A stretch of DNA of 64,000 nucleotides from Actinocrispum wychmicini (lineage in GTDB: Bacteria > Actinomycetota > Actinomycetes > Mycobacteriales > Pseudonocardiaceae). Of this stretch, positions 1-8,248 are shown piece by piece; position 1 is the stretch's first letter; each line of letters starts with the position of its first letter. The stretch spans positions 1 through 64,000 of the forward strand of contig NZ_SLWS01000020.1 of the NCBI RefSeq assembly GCF_004345645.1. Reading direction: 5' to 3'. Under the pieces are notes generated by a model. It was not told the DNA's origin and ran no database searches. It was given only the letters and a program-made list of their open reading frames with translations. The position numbers and the translations under genes are program-made.

Positions 1-219
1 CAGCGAGAGCGATACGGACCGAAACCCACACCGGACACCACGGGCCAGATGTGATTCCCTTGGGCAGGCCACACGGGAAGGAGACACCACGACCCACCAA
101 AAGACAACCAAACCAATGCAGCACCACCCAACCAACAGACTCCTTCTTGGCGGCCTGCCCTCGCGGCGAGCGAACAATCTTTTCCCAGCCCGGAACGGCA
201 CCAGCGGAGATCTCGTTGT

Positions 220-873
220 CTACTGATGGCCCAGCAGGTCAGGAATGTCAGCGACGCTTGGCAGGATATGGGTGTGCCGCACCGCGCCAAGGGTTTCGGC
301 GTCTTGGCCGCCGGTGAGGACTCCGATGACCATTGCCGCGCCGGCGTTTGTGCCGGATTGGAGGTCGCGGGTGGTGTCGCCGGCGACCAGAACCTGGGAG
401 ATGTCAACGACTCCGGTGGCTTCCATGGCGTGGTAGATCATGTAGGGGGCTGGGCGGCCTTGGGGGACGTCTTCGGTGCAGATCACCGCGTCCAATGTGT
501 CCTGCCAGCCTACAGCGCGCACGATTGTGTCCGTTACCGCGCGGTCGAAGCCGGTGGTCAGTGCTACCTGCACTCCGTTGGAGCGCAGGTGGGCCAAGGC
601 GTCGGTGACCCTGGGGAGGGGTTCCGGTGGTTTTACAGTGTAAGAATCGTCCAGGCGTTGACGGAAGTCCGCGTACAGTGTGGACACTAGTTCCGGCGTG
701 GCGGTACGGCCCAGTTCGGTCAGGAGGCCTTTGATGGCTTCTTCTTTGTCCGCGCCCATCCATGGGGGGATCAGGGACTCGGGGGCGTCCACCGCTTCGG
801 CGAGGGCTCGGTAGACCGCGCCGTGTTCTTGGACTGTGGTGCCGGCGATGTCCAGCACGGCCAGGGTGATCAT
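220..873 (-). CDS. Phosphonatase-like HAD-superfamily hydrolase
   Basis: Predicted cytoplasmic phosphohydrolase of the haloacid dehalogenase superfamily. The N-terminal LDIAGTT carries the nucleophile Asp8 in the DxAGT form typical of phosphonoacetaldehyde hydrolases. TTGFDR (motif 2) and VAGDTTRD (motif 4) follow. At 217 residues it is shorter than true PhnX (about 270) and matches the phosphonatase-like family known to sit beside HpnW oxidoreductases. Its start overlaps the stop of the upstream GntR gene by four bases (ATGA), so the two are translationally coupled. Context with PhnCDE suggests it acts on an aldehyde phosphonate or phosphate released after uptake; the exact substrate is inference. 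Confidence 0.85.
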   Translation of the reverse strand: MITLAVLDIAGTTVQEHGAVYRALAEAVDAPESLIPPWMGADKEEAIKGLLTELGRTATPELVSTLYADFRQRLDDSYTVKPPEPLPRVTDALAHLRSNGVQVALTTGFDRAVTDTIVRAVGWQDTLDAVICTEDVPQGRPAPYMIYHAMEATGVVDISQVLVAGDTTRDLQSGTNAGAAMVIGVLTGGQDAETLGAVRHTHILPSVADIPDLLGHQ

Positions 874-1625
874 GAGGCCGTTTTCCTTTCCGCGATACGG
901 GCGAGCGCTGGGTGTGCGCTTTCCGTGTTCTCTATGGAGAAACTCACTATGTCCGGGCGGTAGCGGTCGTCCGAGTACTCCACTGGCTCACCGGATACGC
1001 TCGTTGCCAGTCGGCGTTCACGCAGAAGTGGCGCACCTGTGGGGATTTCCAGCAGGGAACTGTCCGTTGTGTCCGCTGCTACCGCGTCGATCACGTGGTT
1101 CGCGTGCGGCGGGTCTATTCCTTTGCTGGCGAGGTAGGCGTAGATCGAGCCGGAGTCACAGTCGAAGTCGAACAGGAGCCTGCCCACCGGTTCGATGAAC
1201 GTTGTCCGCTCGATCATTGTCGGCCGCGAGTCGATCAGCCGAAGCCGCAACAGTTGTACGACCGGAGTGCCTTCGGTCAGACCGAGGGCGTCGGCCACGG
1301 ACGCGTCCGCTGGGCGGCGGGCGATTTCCAGGGTTCGCTGGCCCGGGGTGCCGCCTATCCCGGCCACCCACCGGGAGAACGACATGAACGTCTCGAACGG
1401 CTGGCTGATCGACTGCCGGAGCACCACTGGGGGCTTGCCCCGGCCGCCACCGATCAGCCCCTCGGACCGCAACGCGCCCAGCGCCTGCCGGACCGGACCG
1501 CGGGAGGCGTTCCATTGACTGCACAACTGGGACTCGGACGGGACGGCGGCGCCCACCTGAAGGTCTCCGGAGAGGATCCGGCGGCGGATGTCGGCCGCGA
1601 TCCGGTTGTGCAACGAGTCGTCCAC
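870..1625 (-). CDS. GntR-family transcriptional regulator with UTRA domain
   Basis: Predicted DNA-binding repressor of 251 residues. Residues 5-70 form the GntR winged helix (IAADIRRRILSGDL, then PSESQLCSQWNASRGPVRQAL). Residues about 90-240 form a UTRA/HutC effector-binding domain. It reads leftward, directly overlapping the phosphonatase-like gene, and is divergent from the oxidoreductase-phnDCE operon. It therefore most likely controls this phosphonate locus through the 110-base divergent intergenic region. The ligand is unknown; a phosphonate or its breakdown product is the natural guess. Confidence 0.88.
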   Translation of the reverse strand: MDDSLHNRIAADIRRRILSGDLQVGAAVPSESQLCSQWNASRGPVRQALGALRSEGLIGGGRGKPPVVLRQSISQPFETFMSFSRWVAGIGGTPGQRTLEIARRPADASVADALGLTEGTPVVQLLRLRLIDSRPTMIERTTFIEPVGRLLFDFDCDSGSIYAYLASKGIDPPHANHVIDAVAADTTDSSLLEIPTGAPLLRERRLATSVSGEPVEYSDDRYRPDIVSFSIENTESAHPALARIAERKTAS

Positions 1626-1698
1626 GTCGGCTGACTATACAGGCAAAAGAACGGAGAACTGCAAGTGTAAACGCAAGATGAACAGTAAGAAGCGCGCG

Positions 1699-1744
1699 TT
1701 GACAACCCGCTAAGCCACCGCCGACAGTACTTGTCATGACAAGT
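1699..1744 (+). promoter_or_regulatory. Candidate promoter and operator overlapping the oxidoreductase start
   Basis: A consensus -35 TTGACA lies at 1699-1704, with a weak -10-like GACAGT about 18 bases on. A perfect 16-bp palindrome, acttgtcatgacaagt, covers 1729-1744 and contains the ATG at 1736. There is no Shine-Dalgarno before this ATG. The spacing predicts transcription starting at or next to the A of ATG, so a leaderless message. The palindrome would be a plausible site for the adjacent GntR repressor. This is inference from sequence only. Confidence 0.45.
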
Positions 1745-2827
1745 TCCGCAGACCTGGTGATCATCGGGGCAGGCATTGTCGGGCTGGCGCACGCCGTGGC
1801 GGCGGTCGAACGAGGTCTGTCCGTGGTGGTCGTCGAGCGGGACGAGTGGGCGACGGGCGCGTCGGTCCGCAACTTCGGGCACGGGTGCTTCACCGCCCAG
1901 TCCGGGGTCGCGCTCGACTACGCCATGACCGCCCGCGAAACCTGGCTGCGCCTGGCCAAGCAGGCCGGTTTCTGGCTGGAGGACAGTGGGAGCGTCGTCG
2001 TCGCGCGTGCCGGCGACGAGCAGGCGGTCCTCACCGAGTTCGCCGACCAACGCCCCGAGGTCGTCCTCCTCACCGCCGAGGAGGTCGCGGAACGGGTACC
2101 GACCGGCTCGGACGTGGTGGGCGGCGCGTGGCTGCCGCTCGACATCCGGGTCGATCCGCGTTCGTGCGTCAAGGAGATCGCGTCCTGGCTGGCCGGCCAC
2201 GGCGTGACGTTCCAGTGGGGCACGACCGCGCTGACCATCGATCCCGGCGAGGTCCGGACCAGCCGCGGCCGGGTCACCGCGCCCCGGATCGTGGTCGCGG
2301 TCGGACACGACGCCGACCGGTACTTCCCCTTGCTGGCCAACGAAGTCCAGCGGTGCGCGCTGCGCATGCTGAGGGTGGACGGCCCGTTCGAGCGGCGGAT
2401 CCAGCCCGCCGTCCTGACCGGGTTCTCCCTGCTGCGCTACGACGGCTTCCACGCCTGCCCGACTTTCCCGGACGTCCGCGACCGGCTCACCCGGCAACAA
2501 CCCGACCTTGTCCACATCGGACTTAACCTGATGTACACCCAACGCCCGGACGGGTCGTTGACCATCGGCGACACCCACACCTACAGCAAGACCGTCGACC
2601 CGTTCGTGGACAACGAACTCGACGAGCACGTTCTCAAGGAGACGGCCGCCTTGCTGGGCGTGCCGAGTCTCACGGTCCGTGAGCGCTGGCACGGTGTGTA
2701 CGCGTCCGCTCCGGACCCTTTCCTCGTCGCCACCCCGGCGGACGGTATCCGCGTTGTCTCCGTCACGTCAGGGATCGGCATGACCACCGCGTTCGGGCTC
2801 GCCCCGACCGTCATCGACACGTTCTAG
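1736..2827 (+). CDS. HpnW-type FAD-dependent oxidoreductase of a phosphonate cluster
   Basis: Predicted flavin amine oxidase of the DAO fold, 363 residues. The N-terminal IIGAGIVGLAHA (residues 9-20) is the FAD-binding Rossmann turn; an ERD motif follows the second strand. The C-terminal region VVSVTSGIGMTTAFGLAP is the usual FAD-contacting glycine loop. The family is repeatedly found next to phosphonatase-like hydrolases and PhnCDE, as here, and is proposed to oxidise an aminophosphonate (for example N-methylated aminoethylphosphonate) to the aldehyde. The first ATG has no ribosome-binding site, consistent with leaderless translation. It leads an operon with phnD 11 bases downstream. Confidence 0.85.
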   Translation: MTSSADLVIIGAGIVGLAHAVAAVERGLSVVVVERDEWATGASVRNFGHGCFTAQSGVALDYAMTARETWLRLAKQAGFWLEDSGSVVVARAGDEQAVLTEFADQRPEVVLLTAEEVAERVPTGSDVVGGAWLPLDIRVDPRSCVKEIASWLAGHGVTFQWGTTALTIDPGEVRTSRGRVTAPRIVVAVGHDADRYFPLLANEVQRCALRMLRVDGPFERRIQPAVLTGFSLLRYDGFHACPTFPDVRDRLTRQQPDLVHIGLNLMYTQRPDGSLTIGDTHTYSKTVDPFVDNELDEHVLKETAALLGVPSLTVRERWHGVYASAPDPFLVATPADGIRVVSVTSGIGMTTAFGLAPTVIDTF

Positions 2828-2838
2828 GAGCTTCACCC

Positions 2839-3735
2839 ATGCGCCGCGTCCTCCTCCCCGCGATCGCGTTGCTGTGCCTGGCTTTACCGGCCTGCGGGAC
2901 GTCCACCGACAAGGCCGCGAGCGGCACGTGCCCGGACGGCAAGGTCCGCTTCGGCATCGAGCCCTACGAAGATCCCGCGAAACTCAAGCCGGCGTACGAT
3001 GTGCTGGCGAAAGCTTTGCAGGCCAAGCTGAACTGCCCGGTCGAGCTGCAGGTGGTCGATGACTACTCGGCCGAGGTGCTGGCCATGCGGAACGGCAAGC
3101 TGGAGATCGCCCAGTTCGGTCCGCTCGGCTTCGTCTTCGCAAGCGACAAGGCGAACGCCCAGGCAGTGGCCTCGTTCGCGGACGTCAACGGCAAGCTGAC
3201 CACGTACACCGCCGGCATCTGGGTGCCGAACGACTCCCCCATCCACTCCGTCGCGGACCTGCGCGGCAAGTCGCTGGCGCTGTCCAGCCCGAGCTCGACG
3301 TCCGGCGGAGCGCTGCCCCGGTACGCGTTGAAACAAGCCAACGTCAACGAGAAGGACGTCAAGCTGGACTACGCCGGTGGCCACCCGGAAGCCTTGCTGG
3401 CGTTGAAGAACGGCAAGGCCGACGCGGCCGAGATCAACAGCCAGACCATGGCCACGGCGGTCAAGGAGAAGAGCTTCGACCCGTCGAAGTTCCGCTCCAT
3501 CTGGACGTCGGCGCCGATCCCGAACGACCCGATCACGGTCCGCGGCGACACCGACCCGGCCCTGCAGAAGGCCGTCAAGGACGCGCTGCTGCAGCTCGGA
3601 CCGAACGACGTCGCCCAGGTCGGCGCGTTCCTGGACGTCACCCCGCCCGGCCCGCTGGTGTCCGTCACGAAGGAGACGTACCAGCCGTTGTTCGACCTCG
3701 CCAACGCCCTCGGCCTGACCGAGCACGACGTCTGA
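2839..3735 (+). CDS. phnD: Phosphonate/phosphite ABC transporter substrate-binding lipoprotein
   Basis: Extracytoplasmic binding protein for phosphonate or phosphite uptake, 298 residues. A lipoprotein signal peptide ends in the lipobox LPAC (Cys19), so the mature protein is anchored to the outer face of the membrane. The body has the type-2 periplasmic binding fold of the PhnD family: FGIEPYEDP near the start, SSTSGGALP in the anion-binding loop, and two lobes joined near residues 110 and 220. It lies between the FAD oxidoreductase and phnC with almost no spacing (stop/start overlap with phnC), forming one operon. Confidence 0.9.
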   Translation: MRRVLLPAIALLCLALPACGTSTDKAASGTCPDGKVRFGIEPYEDPAKLKPAYDVLAKALQAKLNCPVELQVVDDYSAEVLAMRNGKLEIAQFGPLGFVFASDKANAQAVASFADVNGKLTTYTAGIWVPNDSPIHSVADLRGKSLALSSPSSTSGGALPRYALKQANVNEKDVKLDYAGGHPEALLALKNGKADAAEINSQTMATAVKEKSFDPSKFRSIWTSAPIPNDPITVRGDTDPALQKAVKDALLQLGPNDVAQVGAFLDVTPPGPLVSVTKETYQPLFDLANALGLTEHDV

Positions 3736-4418
3736 TGTCCATCTCCATTCGCGGACTGCGCAAGTCGTTCGCGGGCCGGCAGGTGCTCGCCGGTGTCGAC
3801 CTCACGGTCGCCGCCGGCGAGTTCGTGGCCGTCCTCGGCGCCAACGGCTCCGGGAAGTCGACGGTGCTGCGGTGCGCGGTCGGGCTGCAGCCGGCCGACG
3901 CCGGGTCGGTGGACGTGCACGGCGGCGCCGCCATGGTGTTCCAGAAGATTCACCTGGTGAACCGGCGGACCGCGATCGACAACGTGTGTGCGGGCGCGTT
4001 GGGCCGGCTGCCGTTCCACCGTTCGCTGGTGTTCGGCAACGACGTCCGGACCGAGGCCATGGCGTGTCTCGACCGGGTCGGCCTGGCTGACCGCGCCGGC
4101 GACCGGGCCGGCCGGCTGTCCGGCGGGCAGCAGCAGCGGGTGGCCATCGCGCGGGCGTTGTGCCAGCGGGCCAAGGTGATCCTCGCGGACGAGCCGGTGT
4201 CCGCTTTGGACCCCAGCGCGGCCGACCAGGTGGTGTCGCTGCTGGCCTTGCTCGCCGCCGAGGGGCTCGCGGTGCTGGCCGTCCTGCACCAGCCGGAGCT
4301 GGCCCGCCGGTACGCGCACCGGATCGTCGGCCTTGACCAGGGCCAAGTGGTGTTCGACCGGTCTCCGGCCGACCTGCCGCAACGGGAAATCGACTCGCTC
4401 TACCGGGACAAACCATGA
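3735..4418 (+). CDS. phnC: Phosphonate ABC transporter ATP-binding subunit
   Basis: Cytoplasmic ATPase that energises phosphonate import, 227 residues. Walker A GANGSGKST is at residues 35-43, the signature LSGGQQQR at about 128-135, Walker B VILADEP at about 148-154, and the H-loop His in VLHQPELA. It is slightly shorter than typical PhnC (about 250) but complete in all motifs. It shares one base with the stop of phnD and overlaps the phnE start by four bases (ATGA), showing tight translational coupling within the operon. Confidence 0.92.
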   Translation: MSISIRGLRKSFAGRQVLAGVDLTVAAGEFVAVLGANGSGKSTVLRCAVGLQPADAGSVDVHGGAAMVFQKIHLVNRRTAIDNVCAGALGRLPFHRSLVFGNDVRTEAMACLDRVGLADRAGDRAGRLSGGQQQRVAIARALCQRAKVILADEPVSALDPSAADQVVSLLALLAAEGLAVLAVLHQPELARRYAHRIVGLDQGQVVFDRSPADLPQREIDSLYRDKP

Positions 4419-5230
4419 CCGTACGGACAAAACCCCGCCTGGTCACGCCGGTGGACCCGCCGCGCAGACGATGGCCCTCGCCCGTGATCATCAGTGTGCT
4501 CGCGGTTCTCGTCGCCGTGCACGTGTTGGCGTGGCGCGGCACCGGGTTCTCCCCCGGCGCGCTCATCGACGGCTGGCGCGGCATGGCCGACTTCCTCGGC
4601 CAGGCGCTGCCCCCTGACCTGAGCGTCCTGCCCGACAGCCTGGACGCGACCGTCGTGACCCTCTACATCGCCTTGCTGGGCACCACGTTCTCCGTCCCGT
4701 TCGCGTTCGTCCTCGCGGTCCTGGGGTCGCGCGCGACCACCCGGAACACGATCGTCTACCAGGTCGCCCGGTCCATTCTGTCGTTCCTGCGGTCGGTCCC
4801 GGACGTGGTGTTCGCGTTGATCTTCGTGACCGCCGTGGGCCTCGGACCGTTCGCGGGCGTACTCGCGTTGGTGTTCCACAACACCGGCGTCATGGGCAAA
4901 CTCTGGGCCGAGGCGATGGAGGAAACCGATCCCGGCCCGCGCGAGGCGCTCCAGGTCGCCGGGGCGTCCGGCGCGCAGATCGCGACCAACGCCGTGCTGC
5001 CGGCGGCCATGCCGCAGCTCGTCGGCCTGCTGCTGTACCGGTTCGACGTGAACGTCCGGTCGTCGCTGGTGCTCGGGCTGGTGGGCGCCGGCGGGATCGG
5101 GTTCCTGATCAACCAGTCGATCAAGGTGTTCCGGTTCGACCAGATGGTCACGCACATCCTGGTGGTGCTTGTCGTGGTCGTCGTGGTGGACCAGCTTTCC
5201 GCCTACGTGCGGCGCCGGATCGCCGCCTGA
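4415..5230 (+). CDS. phnE: Phosphonate ABC transporter permease
   Basis: Membrane-spanning subunit of the phosphonate importer, 271 residues with about six hydrophobic segments. The first is near residues 24-45 and the last near 240-260. The region EETDPGPREALQVAGASGAQI is the EAA loop that docks on PhnC. It is the last gene of the operon and its stop lies one base from the stop of the convergent CHAT gene, so there is no room for a dedicated terminator. Only one permease gene is present, implying a homodimer. Confidence 0.92.
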   Translation: MTVRTKPRLVTPVDPPRRRWPSPVIISVLAVLVAVHVLAWRGTGFSPGALIDGWRGMADFLGQALPPDLSVLPDSLDATVVTLYIALLGTTFSVPFAFVLAVLGSRATTRNTIVYQVARSILSFLRSVPDVVFALIFVTAVGLGPFAGVLALVFHNTGVMGKLWAEAMEETDPGPREALQVAGASGAQIATNAVLPAAMPQLVGLLLYRFDVNVRSSLVLGLVGAGGIGFLINQSIKVFRFDQMVTHILVVLVVVVVVDQLSAYVRRRIAA

Positions 5231-5231
5231 G

Positions 5232-7793
5232 TCATGAATGACCGCTGCCGAGGCACACGAACGGCCGGCGCAGCGGGTCGACCGCGATCGCGTCGGCCAA
5301 GGCCACCGCGGGTTTCACGCCCGCGGCCAGCCGGCGGTGATAGTCGTCCATGGCCGCCGCCGACGCCTGGTCGCCGACCCGGCTGAGCGGCGCCACCACG
5401 GTCTGCGAACCGCTCGCGAGCAACGCGCTGGCGAACCCCAAGGCCTCGTCACCAGGCCGGATCCGGTTCAACGCCAACTCACAGGCGGCCAGCACAACGT
5501 GCTGCGGCGGCCGCCGCACCCCGGCCATCTCATGGGCGAACAACGCGCCGTCGGCCAACTCCAGCCGAGAGAACAAGGCGTTCTCAGGCTCGTGGGCGCC
5601 GTGCGCGGCGATATGGGCCAGTTTCGCCCCGTCGAGCGCCTTCAGGACCGTGGCGATCGTGGCATCCCCGTCGGACATCAACTTCGCGGTCTGGTGGTGC
5701 GCGGCCAGCTTGTCGATCTCACCAACGGCCGCGGGCAACCCAGGCCCACGGACCAAGACCGTCCGTCCACGCCGTGTCTGCGCCTGGTCCGCGGCCAGCC
5801 ACGCCGTCGCCGAAGGAGCGACAACGGTCGGCCGTGAATGGAACGAAGGCAACGCACCCCACGGCACCGCGTACAACGCACCCGTCGGCACGACGACGAT
5901 GTCCCTGTCCCCGATCAACGACTGCAGGGGACGCATGAGTTGCGCGTCGAGCAGGTCGGCCTGTTTCCGTGCCGAAATCGCGACCACCTGCGCGATAGTC
6001 CCGGGCAACCCGTCCGGCGCGAGCGCGTTGATGTCGACGTTGAGCATCCGCGCGCGCTCCGCCGCGACCGCCGTCGAACCGAGCCGGACCATCGTCACCT
6101 TGTCGTCGACCACGACAACGGCCACGAGCGTCTCCTCGGACGAGGCAAAACTCACCAACGCCCGCCCCCGCAACTGCCCGATGACCTCGCCGAGCCCGGC
6201 CACCGGCCGTGGCTTGCCCCATCGTCCCGCGTGCAGCCCGAGCCGGTTGGTCTCCCGTTGCCGGGCCAGCCACCTGGTCTGCACGGCCGCGGTCGGGCAG
6301 CCCTCGAACCGCGACAGGTGCAACGTCCGGTTCTGCTCGGAAACCTCGGCCAACCGCTGGTCCGCCGCGCCGGGCACGGGTTCGTAGCGGTACGTCTGCG
6401 CCCGCGTCCGCTCCAACCAGGAGAACAACCGACGGGCATCGGCGCCGTCGATCACCAAGCGGACAGCCAGATCCGCGAGTTCACGACCGTAAAGCGCGGT
6501 CCCCGAACCGAGTTCCAGCCCACCCATCCGGTCCCGAACCTGGTCCAGCTCACCGAGACCGATCCGGATCTCCGCCAACCCCTTACTGGTGTTCCCCTCG
6601 GCCACAGCCACCTCGGCCCGACACAGCCGCCGGGCCATCCGGTAGTCGGTGGACGTGAGCCGCCCTGGCCGAGGCGACGCCTCCAGCAAGGCGGCCGCTT
6701 TGGCCAGCCGCCCCCGGTGCAGTTCGAGTCGTGCCGCGAGAATCCGCGCCAGAGCGGCATAGTCGACAAATCTGGTGCGGTCGAGCTTGTCGGCCAACCG
6801 AAGCGCGCGGGTCGGCAGCGACGCGTGAATCGTTCCGGTTCGGAAGGCCGATTCGGCGTCGATGCGAAGGCCGATCAGTGCGGCGATCATGGTACAAGGC
6901 TCACATCCACGACGTTTCATCCGCTGGCCAGCCGACGCGGCCATCTCGTTGGCGAGTTCGTACTCACCCTCGTGCAGCGCGGCGGCGGCACGGAAAAGTT
7001 CGGCCTCGGCCAGAAAAGTGCTCTCGACCTGCTCAGCGCGCATGGCACCGAGGACTTCGTCGAGATGCCGCCCGGCCTCGTCGGCGAGACCGGCGATCAG
7101 CATCGCCTGGGCCTGGTCGACCCGAAGCAGCGACAGCATCCCCAGCCCCATGCCGTAATAGCCGGCTTGGGCATCCTCGAACCACCGCAGCGCGGCCGGC
7201 ACGTTCCCGAGCCGGAGCTCCACACCTCCCAGACCGTGCCGAGCGTTCGCGCCTTTCGATCTCAGCCCCAGCTCGTCGGACAGCAGCAAGGCTCGGTTGA
7301 AGTCGTCCCGGGACTGCTCGACGAGCCCGAGTTGCATGTGCGCCCAGCCGCGTGTCCACAGTGAGTTGATCAGCGACTCGGTCAACATGCGAGGTTCGTC
7401 CGTGCCGGACAGGCACTCTTCTTTGCGGGCGATGGCCGAGCTGTAATAGGGAACAGCCTCCCTGAACCGGCCGGCAGACGAGAACATCACGCCGTGGTCG
7501 TGGTCAACGAGCCCGTTCAGCTCCGCACGGACCAACGAGTTCGGCAGGCTCGCGATGAGCGGCCGCAAGTCCTCGATCGCCGTTTCGTCCAATGTCTCCA
7601 TGGTCAACAGGCACGCCAACCGGATTCGCGCCCGCAACCACTCCGACTTCGCCTCGCCGCTCTCCGGCTCGGCCGAGTCCAGCAGCGCGATCCCCTGCTT
7701 GGTCAGCCTGAGTGCTTCGTCGGTATGTCCTACACAGGACGCGTCCACCGCGCGGCGGTACAGTTCTCGTGCTGTTTCGATGACCCCAGCCAC
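5232..7793 (-). CDS. CHAT-domain protease with N-terminal tetratricopeptide repeats
   Basis: Predicted caspase-like cysteine protease, 853 residues from the GTG at 7793; this start is chosen because TPR helices begin at once (VAGVIETARELYRRAV). Residues 1 to about 520 are TPR-type helix pairs. The C-terminal 300 residues are a CHAT domain with its catalytic dyad: His in AHIAAHGAH (about residue 731) and Cys in VVLAACEL (about residue 771). In the family, CHAT enzymes cleave specific partner proteins after TPR-mediated sensing, for example in type III-E CRISPR and other conflict systems. A 52-residue gene lies 73 bases upstream on the same strand and could encode its partner or substrate. The target here is unknown. 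Confidence 0.85.
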   Translation of the reverse strand: MAGVIETARELYRRAVDASCVGHTDEALRLTKQGIALLDSAEPESGEAKSEWLRARIRLACLLTMETLDETAIEDLRPLIASLPNSLVRAELNGLVDHDHGVMFSSAGRFREAVPYYSSAIARKEECLSGTDEPRMLTESLINSLWTRGWAHMQLGLVEQSRDDFNRALLLSDELGLRSKGANARHGLGGVELRLGNVPAALRWFEDAQAGYYGMGLGMLSLLRVDQAQAMLIAGLADEAGRHLDEVLGAMRAEQVESTFLAEAELFRAAAALHEGEYELANEMAASAGQRMKRRGCEPCTMIAALIGLRIDAESAFRTGTIHASLPTRALRLADKLDRTRFVDYAALARILAARLELHRGRLAKAAALLEASPRPGRLTSTDYRMARRLCRAEVAVAEGNTSKGLAEIRIGLGELDQVRDRMGGLELGSGTALYGRELADLAVRLVIDGADARRLFSWLERTRAQTYRYEPVPGAADQRLAEVSEQNRTLHLSRFEGCPTAAVQTRWLARQRETNRLGLHAGRWGKPRPVAGLGEVIGQLRGRALVSFASSEETLVAVVVVDDKVTMVRLGSTAVAAERARMLNVDINALAPDGLPGTIAQVVAISARKQADLLDAQLMRPLQSLIGDRDIVVVPTGALYAVPWGALPSFHSRPTVVAPSATAWLAADQAQTRRGRTVLVRGPGLPAAVGEIDKLAAHHQTAKLMSDGDATIATVLKALDGAKLAHIAAHGAHEPENALFSRLELADGALFAHEMAGVRRPPQHVVLAACELALNRIRPGDEALGFASALLASGSQTVVAPLSRVGDQASAAAMDDYHRRLAAGVKPAVALADAIAVDPLRRPFVCLGSGHS

Positions 7794-7828
7794 CCGTCTA
7801 TGACAACACAACCTGTAACCGATTGGGA

Positions 7829-7856
7829 ACCCGCCGGTCAGTTGGGACCGGCGGGT
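7829..7856 (-). terminator. Perfect hairpin between the small peptide gene and the CHAT gene
   Basis: An 11-bp perfect stem (acccgccggtc / gaccggcgggt) with a 6-base loop sits between the stop of the 52-residue gene and the CHAT start. No strong U-tract follows. It may be a terminator or attenuator that sets a high ratio of peptide to protease, or an RNA-processing site. Confidence 0.5.
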
Positions 7857-7866
7857 CACGGGTTCA

Positions 7867-8025
7867 CTACCAGCAGTGCGGCGGGTTGCACTTGTCGTTG
7901 TGCACGTGTTCCTCTTCGTCCGACCTGTGCTGGTCGTCCTGGGAATTCACGTCCTGTGGGTGCTCGTTCGGGTCGAGCGGGACGTTCTGGTCGTCGGTCG
8001 GGCTGGTTTCTGTGGTGGTCGACAT
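7867..8025 (-). CDS. 52-residue acidic peptide with Cys/His tail, upstream of CHAT protease
   Basis: A short gene with a strong ribosome-binding site (aggggaggaagagcaa before ATG at 8025). It encodes 52 residues, beginning MSTTTETSPTDDQNVPLD. The middle is rich in Asp, Glu and Gln, and the end is HVHNDKCNPPHCW, with two Cys and several His that could bind metal. There is no signal peptide or membrane segment. It is on the same strand as the CHAT gene, separated only by a hairpin. I recognise no family. A substrate, inhibitor or activator of the CHAT protease is a reasonable hypothesis; a metal-binding peptide is another. Confidence 0.65.
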   Translation of the reverse strand: MSTTTETSPTDDQNVPLDPNEHPQDVNSQDDQHRSDEEEHVHNDKCNPPHCW

Positions 8026-8157
8026 TTGCTCTTCCTCCCCTGAAGATGTTGCTGTGCGTCGACGTTCGTCGGTTCCCTCATGCCCGCGAACGGCGTAATT
8101 CTGTCACAACGGCCTAGTGATCGGTAAAACGTTTCACACGATGTGGTTACCAATTGG

Positions 8158-8169
8158 CACACTAGTGTG
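8158..8169. promoter_or_regulatory. Palindrome upstream of the peptide-CHAT pair
   Basis: Perfect 12-bp palindrome cacactagtgtg about 130 bases before the peptide gene, next to the caattgg sequence. Position and symmetry suit an operator, but no regulator is assigned. Confidence 0.3.
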
Positions 8170-8200
8170 ACGTCGGGCTGGTCCAACCGGTTCCGTCACA

Positions 8201-8240
8201 CCAAAGGGCGGCCGCTCCGCAACGGAGGGCCGCCCCTTGG
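8201..8240. terminator. Strong hairpin terminator after the first fucosidase gene
   Basis: ccaaagggcggcc pairs with ggccgccccttgg, with an inner gctccg/cggag extension around a tiny loop. It lies just past the stop of the GH29 gene and faces the promoter region of the peptide-CHAT pair, so it insulates both. Confidence 0.75.
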
Positions 8241-8248
8241 GGCAGGAA

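Noticed and set aside
5838..7364. 508-codon rightward open frame opposite the CHAT gene
   Set aside because: Pro/Arg/Gln-rich translation typical of antisense frames in high-GC DNA; the leftward frame has clear TPR and CHAT motifs.
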